Of a stretch of 64,000 nt of DNA, positions 27,384-36,732 are shown piece by piece (within the stretch, counting starts at the first letter, position 1; each line of letters begins with the position of its first letter). The notes below the pieces were generated by a model. That model worked only from the letters and a program-made list of their open reading frames with translations. It was not told where the DNA came from and searched no databases. Both the position numbers and the translations under genes were made by a program. The DNA is from Enterobacter sp. Bisph1 (GTDB lineage Bacteria; Pseudomonadota; Gammaproteobacteria; Enterobacterales; Enterobacteriaceae), in the NCBI RefSeq assembly GCF_000814905.1, contig NZ_JXAG01000050.1:225420-289419 (forward strand). Reading direction: 5' to 3'.

Positions 27384-28973
27384 ATGAACTTAAAGCAAAT
27401 TTTTCGCCGTGTTTTGCGGCGTTTTTCTCCTCGCCAGTTTGGTCTGCTCGCCGGTATTTTCTGCATCATCGCTCTGTTTTCGGCCTTGCAAATCGCCTCC
27501 TCAGTGATGCTTTCCGCGTCCCTGCGCAGCGCGCAGCATAATGAGCAACGCAACCAGCAAGCGCATCTGCAACAGGGACGGGTGGATGAAGCACGCATTG
27601 CGCTGCTGACGGCAAGCGACCTGCTCAACCGCGCGGGCGTCTATTTTATGCAGGATAAAGAGACCGGTTCAGAAGGCAGCTGGCACAGCCTGATGGATGA
27701 AACCCATAAAGCACTGGCCCAATCGCAACACGCCTGGCAGGCGTGGCTGGCCCTCAAGCCACCCAAAGACGAGGGTCTGATTAACAGCTACCAGCTGTTT
27801 TACGCTGCGCTCAAGGAGCAGGCGGACGGGCTGGAGAAAACCCAATCCATAGATGCCTTTTTTGCCGTTCCCGCGCAGGCTTTTCAGGCAGATTTCAACG
27901 ACAACTATGCCCGTTTCCAGCAGACCAGCGAAACGCGTGCCGGGCAGGGCCGCCAGGCCTTACTTGCCAGCCTCGCGCAGCTACAGCAGGTGTTTGTGCT
28001 GGTGCCCGCGCTGCTGGTGGTGATTGCGCTGCTGGTGTGGTTCGCTATGTCGCGCTGGGTCATTACGCCACTGCGCAGCCTGATAGGCCATATTAATATT
28101 CTCGCCGCCGGTGACCTCGGCACGCCATTACCGCCCGTCAGCCGCTTTAACCGCGAGGTCGATCGGCTCGGCCACAGTATCGACACTATGCAGCAAGGCT
28201 TGCAGCAGCTGGTGATGCAGGTCAGCGATGCCACATCCTCAATGGTAAATACCATTCGTAGTCTCGCCGAAGGCAACCAGTCGCTGTATCAGCAGTCGGC
28301 GAAACAGGCGCAGGAGTTAACGGACGTGACCGAACATATCGCCACGCTGGAATCCCATGTTGAAGGCAACAGCGGCTTTGCCGAGCAGGCACGTAAACAG
28401 GCCGAAGAGGCGCAGGAAGTGGCCGCCGGTGGCGATCGGATGATGGATACGGTGAATAAATCGATGCGCGAGATTGTCGAGCGTTCGGCAGAGATGCGCA
28501 ACATTGTCGCGATGATTGATGGCGTCGCGTTTCAGACCAATATTCTGGCGCTCAACGCGGCAATTGAAGCGGCCCACGCGGGCAATCACGGACGGGGGTT
28601 CGCGGTAGTGGCGAAAGAAGTGGGGCTGCTGGCGCGTAAAAGCAGCCACTCCACGCAGACTATCCAGCAGTTGATTAACCACTCGTTGCAGGGGATAAAC
28701 GACGGCAGCCAGGCGGTGAGTCGTCTGGAAGATAATCTGCAGCAGGTGACCGGGCTGGTCGGGCATCTGAGCGGCGTATTGAGTGAGATCTCCGCGGCGA
28801 CCCTCAGCCAGGGTGACAGCATTCATAAAATGACCCGCCGCCTGCATTCGCTCAACAGCGTGGCGCGGCGCACCGGGGAACTGGTTTCCAGCGCCAACGA
28901 AGCCTCGGAAAAGTTGCACAGCGATTCCCACCAGTTACTGCAAGCGGTGGCGCGTTTTCGACTTCCTGCCTGA
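27384..28973 (+). CDS. Methyl-accepting chemotaxis protein with altered tip
   Basis: A 529-aa chemoreceptor: membrane helix near residues 19-42, a four-helix-type periplasmic domain, a second membrane helix near 210-230, HAMP, and a signalling domain. The tip reads [21 protein letters not shown], where most receptors have AARAGEQG; Arg and Glu positions that contact CheA/CheW and neighbouring dimers are replaced. No C-terminal pentapeptide for CheR is present. It sits between sad and glsB, where E. coli has no gene, and could sense amines or amino acids. Confidence 0.88.
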   Translation: MNLKQIFRRVLRRFSPRQFGLLAGIFCIIALFSALQIASSVMLSASLRSAQHNEQRNQQAHLQQGRVDEARIALLTASDLLNRAGVYFMQDKETGSEGSWHSLMDETHKALAQSQHAWQAWLALKPPKDEGLINSYQLFYAALKEQADGLEKTQSIDAFFAVPAQAFQADFNDNYARFQQTSETRAGQGRQALLASLAQLQQVFVLVPALLVVIALLVWFAMSRWVITPLRSLIGHINILAAGDLGTPLPPVSRFNREVDRLGHSIDTMQQGLQQLVMQVSDATSSMVNTIRSLAEGNQSLYQQSAKQAQELTDVTEHIATLESHVEGNSGFAEQARKQAEEAQEVAAGGDRMMDTVNKSMREIVERSAEMRNIVAMIDGVAFQTNILALNAAIEAAHAGNHGRGFAVVAKEVGLLARKSSHSTQTIQQLINHSLQGINDGSQAVSRLEDNLQQVTGLVGHLSGVLSEISAATLSQGDSIHKMTRRLHSLNSVARRTGELVSSANEASEKLHSDSHQLLQAVARFRLPA

Positions 28974-29035
28974 CGTAAAACATTCGCCTCTGTTATACTC
29001 GCAGGCCATTTTTGGCCTGTGGGCAAGGAGTTGGC

Positions 29036-29962
29036 GTGGCAACGGTGTTGGATAATGGCGTGCTGGAGGCAGTGCTTGCTGAAGTGCGCCCACTGTTAGG
29101 ACGCGGCAAAGTCGCTGATTATATCCCGGCGCTGGCCGCCGTCAGCGGTAATAAGCTGGGTATTGCGATTAGCACCGTGCAGGGAGAGCACTTCCAGGCG
29201 GGCGATGCCGATGAACGTTTCTCTATTCAGTCGATCTCGAAAGTGCTGAGCCTGGTGGTGGCGATGAACCACTACGCAGAAGAGGAGATCTGGCAGCGGG
29301 TGGGTAAAGATCCCTCCGGCCAGCCCTTTAACTCGTTGTTACAGCTCGAGATAGAGCAGGGTAAACCGCGCAATCCTTTTATTAACGCCGGTGCGCTGGT
29401 GGTGTGCGATATGCTGCAAAGCCGCCTGAGCGCGCCGCGCCAGCGGATGCTGGAAATTGTGCGCAAACTAACCGCCGCGCCGGACATTGCCTACGACACC
29501 ACCGTCGCGCGTTCAGAATTCGAACACTCCGCCCGTAATATGGCCATTGCCTGGCTGATGAAATCTTTTGGCAATTTTCATAATGATGTCACCACCGTCC
29601 TGCAGAACTACTTCCACTACTGCGCACTCAAAATGAGCTGTGTCGAACTGTCGCGCACATTTTTGTTTCTCGCCAACGGCGGACACTGTGCGCAGCAGAC
29701 CATGCCAGTGGTCTCGCCGCTGCAGGCGCGGCAGATTAACGCCCTGATGGCCACCAGCGGTATGTACCAGAACGCCGGTGAATTTGCCTGGCGCGTCGGG
29801 CTCCCGGCAAAATCCGGTGTCGGCGGCGGGATCGTGGCGATTGTGCCCCACGAAATGGCTATTGCCGTCTGGAGCCCGGAGCTTGATGAGGCAGGTAATT
29901 CCCTGGCCGGCGTTGCGGTGCTGGAAGCCTTAACCCGCCAGTTTGGGAGATCGGTGTATTGA
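29036..29962 (+). CDS. glsB: Glutaminase B
   Basis: A 308-aa beta-lactamase-fold glutaminase that hydrolyses glutamine to glutamate and ammonia. The nucleophile Ser is in [12 protein letters not shown], and the conserved NPFINAGAL and SEFEHSARN blocks follow. The GTG at 29036 lies after AAGGAGTTGGC and gives the E. coli length and N-terminus; an in-frame ORF opens eight codons earlier without a ribosome site. yneG starts inside the stop codon. The leader carries a small hairpin CAGGCCA/TGGCCTG just past TATACT. Confidence 0.95.
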   Translation: MATVLDNGVLEAVLAEVRPLLGRGKVADYIPALAAVSGNKLGIAISTVQGEHFQAGDADERFSIQSISKVLSLVVAMNHYAEEEIWQRVGKDPSGQPFNSLLQLEIEQGKPRNPFINAGALVVCDMLQSRLSAPRQRMLEIVRKLTAAPDIAYDTTVARSEFEHSARNMAIAWLMKSFGNFHNDVTTVLQNYFHYCALKMSCVELSRTFLFLANGGHCAQQTMPVVSPLQARQINALMATSGMYQNAGEFAWRVGLPAKSGVGGGIVAIVPHEMAIAVWSPELDEAGNSLAGVAVLEALTRQFGRSVY

Positions 29963-30324
29963 TGAATGATTTTACACCGTTGTTTACCAGGCTCAGGCGT
30001 TCGACTTTCCGCGCGCGTTTTCGCCTCGGCGCGAAAGAGCGTCAATACTGCCTCGATAAAGGTGCCGAGGTTATCGCCTCTCATGCGGCGGACTTTGTCG
30101 CACAGCGCCTCGCGCCGGCGCAGCCGCCAAACGACGGTAAACAGACGCCGATGCGCGGCCACCCGGTATTTATCGCGCAGCATGCGACGGCCACCTGCTG
30201 CCGGGGCTGTCTGGAAAAATGGCATAATATTGCGCAGGGCAGCGCCTTAACGGATATGCAACAACAGTACATTGTGGCGGTTATTTATCAGTGGCTGGTG
30301 ATGCAGATGAATTCGCCGCCCTGA
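29962..30324 (+). CDS. yneG: YneG, DUF4186 protein
   Basis: A 120-aa soluble protein with a conserved C-terminal half including GHPVFIAQHATATCCRGCLEKWH, with a CCxxC cluster and His residues that could hold a metal. Function is unknown. The ATG overlaps the glsB TGA by one base (TGATG), so translation is coupled. The same gene pair occurs in E. coli. Confidence 0.9.
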   Translation: MNDFTPLFTRLRRSTFRARFRLGAKERQYCLDKGAEVIASHAADFVAQRLAPAQPPNDGKQTPMRGHPVFIAQHATATCCRGCLEKWHNIAQGSALTDMQQQYIVAVIYQWLVMQMNSPP

Positions 30325-30397
30325 ACAGAACCGTATACGCTTTCTGTCATTCGCGCTTTTTGCACCAGCCAACGTAAGTGATATGGATTGAGATTTG

Positions 30398-31825
30398 ATG
30401 CGAGCCCGCTTTTTTGTGCCGTTTCGGCAAGCAACGCCTTACGCCAATGCGCTGATGGTGTTTATCCTGACAACGCTGTTTTATTTGCTGGGCGCAATGA
30501 TGCGGCTGGTGGAAGATCTTTCCCTCTTCTGGCCCCTCAATGCGGTGATGGCTGGCATCTTCGCTCGTTATGTCTTTTTGCAGCGCTGGCATTACTACCT
30601 GATAAGTTTCCTCGCTATGCTGGCTTACGATGCCATTACCACCTCGTGGGGCGTAGCATCACTGATGATCAACTTCTCTAATATGGTGTTTATCATCACC
30701 ATGGCGCAGTTAATTGGCCTTGAGCGCAAGCGGATAAACAGTGCGCCGGAGCCGGTCAATGCGCTGACACTCTTTAGTTACTGCCTGCTGGCCGCGCTGC
30801 TGTGCGCCTTCTGTGGGGCACTGGGATCGGTAGGGATCAATGGACAGGGCTTTGGCGCACTGCTGGCCGACTGGTTTGGCGAGCAGTTCTCCACGGGCGT
30901 GCTGATCCTGCCTTGCATATTGACCATGAGCTGGCCGCGTAAACCACTACGCTTCACGTTGCGCGAGGCGATGCCGGTGCTCGGCGTGGGCGTATCGATT
31001 GGGGCGTCGGTGGTGATTGGCGGCGCGGGCAGTCTGGCTTTTCCGCTACCGGCCCTGATCTGGTGCGCGGTGCGTTACTCCCTGCCGCTGACCTGCCTGA
31101 TTACGTTGCTTACCGGTGGGCTGGAGATCATTCTTGTCGCCAACCAGATGATTAATATCTTCGTCGCCACGCCAGAGGCGATGCCGCATATGTTCTCTAC
31201 GCGGCTCGGTATCGCCACGATGGCGATTTGCCCGGTGATAGTCTCCGTCAGCGTCGGGGCGATAAAACGGCTGATGCGCCAGCTCTCCCTGCGTGCCGAT
31301 TTCGATTTTCTCACCCGCGTCTACTCACGATCGGGCCTGTATGAAGCGCTAAAACATGAGGAAAACCGTTTCGCCGATCGGCATATAACGGTGATGCTGC
31401 TGGATATCGACTTTTTTAAAAGCGTCAATGACAGCCATGGTCACGAATGCGGCGACCAGGTGCTCACTTCATTTGCGCAAAAAGTTCAGCAGGTGTTGGG
31501 CTCACACGGATTAATCGCGCGTATGGGCGGGGAGGAGTTTGTGGTAGTTGCTACCACCGCCGATCCAACAGACGGTAAGCGGCTGGCGGAAACGCTGCGT
31601 ACCGCCGTCGAGCGTCATCCCTTTAGCTGGCGTCAGCAAACGCTGCATTTGACCGTCAGTATAGGGATCAGCAGCGGTAATACCGAGGCTTCGCAGTTGA
31701 TAGCGATGTTCAATGAGTTGCTGGCGGTAGCGGATGAAAACCTCTATCGCTCGAAAAAACGCGGACGCAACTGTACGTCGGACGGTGCGCTTGCCGAACG
31801 CCCGCAAACCCGCCTCAGCAGTTAA
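30398..31825 (+). CDS. dgcF: DgcF (YneF), membrane diguanylate cyclase
   Basis: A 475-aa protein with eight or so N-terminal membrane helices of MASE1-like type (residues about 10-285) and a GGDEF domain at about 305-460. The active-site motif is RMGGEEFVV, consistent with a working cyclase that makes c-di-GMP. The inhibitory RxxD site five residues before it is absent (GSHG instead), so product inhibition may be weak. The ATG at 30398 is preferred over the adjacent TTG. The position next to yneG matches E. coli. Confidence 0.9.
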   Translation: MRARFFVPFRQATPYANALMVFILTTLFYLLGAMMRLVEDLSLFWPLNAVMAGIFARYVFLQRWHYYLISFLAMLAYDAITTSWGVASLMINFSNMVFIITMAQLIGLERKRINSAPEPVNALTLFSYCLLAALLCAFCGALGSVGINGQGFGALLADWFGEQFSTGVLILPCILTMSWPRKPLRFTLREAMPVLGVGVSIGASVVIGGAGSLAFPLPALIWCAVRYSLPLTCLITLLTGGLEIILVANQMINIFVATPEAMPHMFSTRLGIATMAICPVIVSVSVGAIKRLMRQLSLRADFDFLTRVYSRSGLYEALKHEENRFADRHITVMLLDIDFFKSVNDSHGHECGDQVLTSFAQKVQQVLGSHGLIARMGGEEFVVVATTADPTDGKRLAETLRTAVERHPFSWRQQTLHLTVSIGISSGNTEASQLIAMFNELLAVADENLYRSKKRGRNCTSDGALAERPQTRLSS

Positions 31826-32201
31826 CAGCGAGGCGTTTACCGGGCAAGCAAATGCGCTGCAAATAATAGTGGTAACTTATTAAATTGCTTGATACTTATT
31901 TTTCAGGTCAATAGTATTACCGCCAGTCTGTCACGGAATTATCGCCCGATTATCATAAGAACCCGCAGATCCCCGACAGACAGTGCGTCAGGCGTGACTC
32001 GCGGGCGGGAAGGCGATTCGGGTTTTTTCCACTCTTTTTGTATTCCGTGTACCGCACCGCCCTGAAGCCTGATCGTGCTTTTTGCACCGGTTTTAAGAGG
32101 GGCAGGCGTAGCGAATAAGCTACGCTTTATACCGTATGCCGTGAAATCAACGACATTTTTCTTTTGTTGCGCACATAGCCTAAGAATGAGAACGGCCCCT
32201 T
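31826..32201. other. Intergenic region before the GAF-GGDEF gene
   Basis: This 376-bp gap holds no convincing gene. A 7-bp stem GCGTAGC/GCTACGC at 32106-32125 is followed by TTTAT and could be a weak terminator or leader hairpin. The promoter of the GAF-GGDEF gene must lie to its right. The left third is AT-rich. Confidence 0.4.
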
Positions 32202-33170
32202 ATGAAAATACCTGCTATTCCCGCAGATGAGGAACAACGCCTTGCGTCGCTGCACGACTCCGGGCTTCTGGAAACCGGCGTCACCGAGCGGCTCGATCGC
32301 CTGACCCGGTTAGCGAAACGGATGTTTGCCGTGCGCGCGGCGCTGATAACGCTGGTGGATAAAGATCAGCTGATCTTTAAATCCAGCGCAGGCTACGGTA
32401 CAGAGCCGTTAGCGCGTAAAATCTCCTTCTGCGCCCATACCATCCTCCACACCGAACCGTTAATTCTTCCCGATACCCGCTGCGACGATCGTTTTGCCGA
32501 TAACCCGCTGGTCACCGGCGAGGCGGAAATCCGCTTTTACGCAGGCTACCCGTTACGCTTACCGGATGGCGCAGTGGTCGGCTCCTTCTGCCTGGTGGAT
32601 GGCGCAGCGCGACAGTTTAGTGAGTCGGAGCGGGACAGCCTGAAAGACTTTGCCATGATCGTCGAAGATGAGTTTGCGGTGATGAGCGCAGCCACCACCG
32701 ATGAGCTGACCGGCTTATTTAATCGTCGCGGTTTTGACAGCCTGGCGAAGTTTGCCATCGTGGGTGCCCGCCGCCGCGCGCAGCCGTTAACTATGGCGTG
32801 GATCGATCTGGATAACTTTAAAGAGATTAACGATAGCTGGGGTCATAGCGAAGGCGATGAAGCGCTAAAATCGATGGCCTCGGTCATGACCGCCAGCCTG
32901 CGTGAAGCGGATCTGTGCGTGCGCTACGGCGGGGATGAGTTCGCCATCGTCTTTTCCGATACCGATGAGAAGGGCGCCTGGATTGCTATGCAGCATCTGG
33001 CCGAACAGGTGGAAGCCTGGAATAAAACCTCCGGTAAACCGTGGAAGCTGGGTTTTTCCTGGGGGCTTAGCGAGTTTGACCACGGCGGCGGCGGTGACCT
33101 GAAAAGCTGGATAAAAGAGGCGGACAGTAAGATGTACGCCATGAAAACGCGCAATCATCGCGGGCGCTGA
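32202..33170 (+). CDS. Soluble GAF-GGDEF diguanylate cyclase
   Basis: A 322-aa cytoplasmic protein with an N-terminal GAF domain (about residues 25-160, with FCAHTILHTEPLILPD) and a C-terminal GGDEF domain. The motif RYGGDEFAIVF is intact, and READ sits five residues before it, giving a complete RxxD inhibitory site. It should make c-di-GMP in response to a small molecule or redox signal bound by GAF. It has no E. coli counterpart at this place and stands alone between dgcF and a GNAT gene. Confidence 0.88.
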   Translation: MKIPAIPADEEQRLASLHDSGLLETGVTERLDRLTRLAKRMFAVRAALITLVDKDQLIFKSSAGYGTEPLARKISFCAHTILHTEPLILPDTRCDDRFADNPLVTGEAEIRFYAGYPLRLPDGAVVGSFCLVDGAARQFSESERDSLKDFAMIVEDEFAVMSAATTDELTGLFNRRGFDSLAKFAIVGARRRAQPLTMAWIDLDNFKEINDSWGHSEGDEALKSMASVMTASLREADLCVRYGGDEFAIVFSDTDEKGAWIAMQHLAEQVEAWNKTSGKPWKLGFSWGLSEFDHGGGGDLKSWIKEADSKMYAMKTRNHRGR

Positions 33171-33249
33171 TCCATCATAAAATCCTATGATTGACAGCGT
33201 TGTGTTAATTCGCTGTTAAGATAATAGTGGTCATTTTTAAGGAGTTAAA

Positions 33250-33774
33250 ATGACCCACTATTTTGTTCGTTCCCTCTCTGGCGAAACGCTACTCTCCCGT
33301 ATTGATTCTCTTTGCGACGTGCTGGAAAACTCCGTGGCGGGCGGCGCATCCGTGAGCTTTATGCATCCGCTATCGCGGGAAAAATCCCTTACATTCTGGT
33401 CCGGCGTCGCCGCAAGCGTTGGGCGCGGCGAGCGCATTGTGCTGGTGGCGGAAGACGCCGCCGGTGAGATTGTCGGCACGGTGCAGGTGGTACTGGATCA
33501 ACCTGAAAACCAGCCCCATCGCGCCGATGTCGCTAAATTACTGGTGCATGAAAAAGCCCGACGGCAAGGGCTGGCGCGCAGGCTGATGGATGCGCTGGAG
33601 AGCGAAGCGCGGGCGCAAGGTAAAACCGTGCTGGTGCTGGATACCGCGACGGGCAGCGGGGCGGAAACCTTTTATCTGCAGTGCGGCTGGCAGCGCGTCG
33701 GTGAGATCCCGCGCTATGCGCTGATGCCGGATGGAAATGTGACGGCAACGACATTTTTTTACAAGTTCTTATAA
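33250..33774 (+). CDS. GNAT-family N-acetyltransferase
   Basis: A 174-aa acetyltransferase. The acetyl-CoA-binding motif A appears as AKLLVHEKARRQGLARRLMDALE, followed by LVLDTATGSGAETFYLQCGW. The substrate is not known. The ATG follows AAGGAGTTAAA. No operon partner. Confidence 0.85.
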   Translation: MTHYFVRSLSGETLLSRIDSLCDVLENSVAGGASVSFMHPLSREKSLTFWSGVAASVGRGERIVLVAEDAAGEIVGTVQVVLDQPENQPHRADVAKLLVHEKARRQGLARRLMDALESEARAQGKTVLVLDTATGSGAETFYLQCGWQRVGEIPRYALMPDGNVTATTFFYKFL

Positions 33775-33890
33775 TCCACGCCAATATGAGAAAGCATTTT
33801 GATCAAAACAGGGTTTCGTGGTCGAAAAGTCTGGTAAGTTATTACACCAATCTTCCCAGGTTGTATGACTAATCAAAAAAGGAACCCACT

Positions 33891-35342
33891 GTGAACACAT
33901 TAAACCGTCGCAACTTTCCCGGCGCTGAATATCCTGAACGTATTATTCAGTTCGGCGAAGGGAACTTTTTGCGCGCTTTTGTCGACTGGCAAATCGATCT
34001 GCTGAACGAGCACACCGACCTTAACGCCGGGGTGGTGGTTGTTCGCCCGATCCAGAGTGATTTCCCGCCGTCCCTGAGCACCCAGGATGGCCTGTACACC
34101 ACAATTATTCGCGGCCTCAACGAGCAGGGCGAAGCGGTAAGCGACGCGCGTCTGATCCGCTCGGTAAACCGCGAAATCAGCGTGTATGCCCAGTACGACG
34201 AGTTCCTGAAGCTGGCTCACAACCCGGATATCCGTTTTGTCTTCTCCAACACCACGGAAGCGGGTATTAGCTACCATGCGGGTGACAAATTTGATGATGC
34301 GCCAGCGGTGAGCTATCCGGCAAAACTGACGCGTCTGCTGTTCGAACGCTTTACCCATTTCTCCGGTGCGGCAGATAAAGGCCTGATCATCATTCCGTGT
34401 GAACTGATTGATTACAATGGTGAAGCGCTGCGTGAGCTGGTGCTGCGCTATGCGCAAGAGTGGGCGCTGGGAAGTGAATTTACACAGTGGCTGGAAAACG
34501 CGAATGCGTTCTGCTCGACGCTGGTGGACCGCATCGTGACCGGCTATCCCCGTGATGAAGTGGCGAAGCTGGAAGCGGAACTCGGTTATCAGGATTCATT
34601 CCTTGATACCGCTGAACATTTCTACCTGTTTGTGATTCAGGGGCCGAAAACCCTGGCCGCTGAACTGCGTCTCGACAAATTCCCGCTGAACGTGCTGATT
34701 GTTGACGACATCAAACCGTACAAAGAGCGTAAAGTGGCGATCCTGAACGGCGCACACACTGCGCTGGTGCCGGTTGCTTATCAGGCGGGGCTGGATACCG
34801 TGGGCGAATCGATGAACGACAGCGAAATCTGCGCGTTTGTTGAGAAGGCGATTTACGAAGAGATCATTCCGGTGCTGGATCTGCCGCGCGAAGAGCTGGA
34901 ATCCTTTGCCAGTGCGGTTACCGGACGTTTCCGTAACCCGTATATCAAACATCAGCTGCTGTCGATTGCCCTCAATGGCATGACCAAATACCGCACCCGT
35001 ATTCTGCCGCAGCTGCTGGCAGGGCAGAAAGCTAACGGCAAATTGCCTGCGCGTCTGACCTTCGCGCTGGCGGCACTGATTGCTTTCTATCGCGGTGAGC
35101 GTAACGGCGAGACCTATCCGGTGCAGGATGATGCCCACTGGATTGAACGCTACCAGCAGCTGTGGAGCCAGCATGGCGATCGCCAGATCAGCACCAGCGA
35201 ACTGGTGAAAGCGGTGCTTTCCGTCAGCGATCACTGGGAGCAGGATCTGAGTAAAGTGAGCGGTCTGGTAGAGCAGGTTTCGCTGGATCTGGACGCGATT
35301 CTGCTGCGCGGTATGCGCGAAGCAGTCAAACCGCTGTGCTAA
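33891..35342 (+). CDS. uxaB: Tagaturonate reductase (altronate oxidoreductase)
   Basis: A 483-aa NAD-dependent enzyme of the mannitol-dehydrogenase family that reduces D-tagaturonate to D-altronate in galacturonate breakdown. The NAD site is [11 protein letters not shown] and the catalytic segment is [19 protein letters not shown]. Length and sequence agree with E. coli UxaB end to end. The start is GTG after AAAAGGAACCCACT. It is distinct from the YdfI enzyme at 6735-8198, which belongs to the mannonate side of the same hexuronate chemistry. Confidence 0.96.
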   Translation: MNTLNRRNFPGAEYPERIIQFGEGNFLRAFVDWQIDLLNEHTDLNAGVVVVRPIQSDFPPSLSTQDGLYTTIIRGLNEQGEAVSDARLIRSVNREISVYAQYDEFLKLAHNPDIRFVFSNTTEAGISYHAGDKFDDAPAVSYPAKLTRLLFERFTHFSGAADKGLIIIPCELIDYNGEALRELVLRYAQEWALGSEFTQWLENANAFCSTLVDRIVTGYPRDEVAKLEAELGYQDSFLDTAEHFYLFVIQGPKTLAAELRLDKFPLNVLIVDDIKPYKERKVAILNGAHTALVPVAYQAGLDTVGESMNDSEICAFVEKAIYEEIIPVLDLPREELESFASAVTGRFRNPYIKHQLLSIALNGMTKYRTRILPQLLAGQKANGKLPARLTFALAALIAFYRGERNGETYPVQDDAHWIERYQQLWSQHGDRQISTSELVKAVLSVSDHWEQDLSKVSGLVEQVSLDLDAILLRGMREAVKPLC

Positions 35343-35370
35343 TACGCGGCGGTTAAGCACTTTCGGTATC

Positions 35371-35396
35371 AACCCGGCTACGGCCGGGTTTTTTTA
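35371..35396 (+). terminator. Intrinsic terminator of uxaB
   Basis: AACCCGGC and GCCGGGTT form an 8-bp stem with a TACG tetraloop, followed by a run of seven T. Confidence 0.9.
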
Positions 35397-35581
35397 TGCC
35401 CTCAAGCCACCCGCAGGGGGTTAAACGCCGCTTCGACCCATAACGCGACGTTCGGTCAGGAACGGCTATATTAGTTACAACATACTTTGAAATAGTTGTA
35501 TAACAGGTTTCAGCAACCTCTGCACCAATACCTCGCCTGCCAGAACGATAATTCGTCACAATCTGTTATCAAACTTGCAAC

Positions 35582-35597
35582 TGTGATATTGATCACG
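35582..35597 (+). promoter_or_regulatory. CRP site upstream of yneE
   Basis: TGTGATATTGATCACG matches the CRP consensus TGTGA-N6-TCACA at nine of ten fixed bases. It is centred about 46 bp before the yneE start codon. Confidence 0.6.
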
Positions 35598-35635
35598 TTT
35601 AATAGCGCAGCTCTCCTTATCACTGTTACTAAAAA

Positions 35636-36550
35636 ATGATCGTTCGACCTCAACAACACTGGCTTCCTCGTCTTTTCGTCTGGCACGGTTCGGTATTGCC
35701 GAAAATCAGTTCGCGCCTGCTGATGAACTTCCTGCTCTCCATTGCCGTGGTCTGGATGCTGCCATGGTATACTTCGCTTGGCATCAAGCTCACCGTTGCG
35801 CCGTTCAGCATTCTCGGTGTGGCTATCGCTATCTTTCTGGGTTTTCGCAATAACGCCTGTTTTGCCCGCTATAGCGAAGCGCGTCTGCTGTGGGGCCATT
35901 TGATGATTGCCTCACGTTCGCTGCTGCGCGAGGTGAAAACGACGTTGCCCAACGATGCCGGGTTGCAGCACTTTATTCACTTACAAATTGCCTTTGCCCA
36001 CTGTTTACGCATGACGCTGCGTCGCAAGCCGCAGGGCGAGGTACTGGCGAAATATTTAAACCAGAGCGATCTGCGCAATGTGCTTAACGCCCATTCGCCG
36101 GCGAACCGCATTCTTTTGCTGATGGGAGAGTGGTTAGGCGAACGCCGTGCCCAGGGTCTGCTTTCGGATATGATGTTTAGCAGTATCAACCAGCGCCTGC
36201 ATGATATGTCTGCGGTGCTGTCCGGCTGCGAGCGTATCTTTACCACGCCGCTGCCGTTTGCCTATTCGCTGATTCTGCACCGCACCGTCTATCTGTTTTG
36301 TATCATGCTGCCGTTCGCCCTGGTGGTGGATCTCCACTTTATGACGCCTTTCGTTTCGGTACTGATCTCTTACACCTTTATCTCGCTGGATACGCTGGCG
36401 GAAGAGCTGGAAGATCCGTTTGGCGAAGAGGATAACGACCTGCCGCTCGACGCTATCAGCAACGCTATCGAAATTGATCTGCTGCAAATGGTCGACGCTG
36501 CTGTGCTGCCGCCAAAAATGACCCCGGGCAAAAATTATCAATTGACCTAA
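35636..36550 (+). CDS. yneE: YneE, bestrophin-family ion channel
   Basis: A 304-aa membrane protein of the bestrophin family, with four main membrane helices. It has the pore-lining block GVAIAIFLGFRNNACFARYSEARLLWG and the family signature PFGEEDNDLPLD near the C-terminus. A Klebsiella bestrophin homologue forms a pentameric cation channel, and this protein should do the same in the inner membrane. The physiological role is unknown. It follows uxaB, as in E. coli, and a CRP site lies upstream. Confidence 0.92.
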   Translation: MIVRPQQHWLPRLFVWHGSVLPKISSRLLMNFLLSIAVVWMLPWYTSLGIKLTVAPFSILGVAIAIFLGFRNNACFARYSEARLLWGHLMIASRSLLREVKTTLPNDAGLQHFIHLQIAFAHCLRMTLRRKPQGEVLAKYLNQSDLRNVLNAHSPANRILLLMGEWLGERRAQGLLSDMMFSSINQRLHDMSAVLSGCERIFTTPLPFAYSLILHRTVYLFCIMLPFALVVDLHFMTPFVSVLISYTFISLDTLAEELEDPFGEEDNDLPLDAISNAIEIDLLQMVDAAVLPPKMTPGKNYQLT

Positions 36551-36627
36551 ACTTTGCTGTGGAGAGCCAGTCATCTCTTCGATTTTTTCAGACCGAAAGC
36601 GATACCCATAACACAGAGGGACGTGCG

Positions 36628-36732
36628 ATGGAAAAGTCAGACAGAGCTATCTCATTTGCGTTAACCCTGGTGGTTAGCTTATCTCTGCTCGCCACGGCGT
36701 GGGATCTCTCCTTCGTCAGTAGCCTGCCGTGA
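36628..36732 (+). CDS. Possible 34-aa single-helix membrane protein
   Basis: An ATG frame of 34 codons encodes MEKSDRAISFALTLVV... with one hydrophobic helix and a short tail ending SSLP. GAGG lies nine bases before the ATG. It starts 78 bp after yneE on the same strand, and its last 17 bp overlap the 3' end of the convergent MocR-type gene. The charged N-terminus plus one helix is typical of small inner-membrane proteins. I do not recognise it. Confidence 0.45.
   Translation: MEKSDRAISFALTLVVSLSLLATAWDLSFVSSLP

Noticed and set aside
33831..33848. TGGT-N10-ACCA before uxaB as an ExuR/UxuR operator
   Set aside because: Only four bases per arm match and the centre does not fit the known hexuronate operators; too weak to report.
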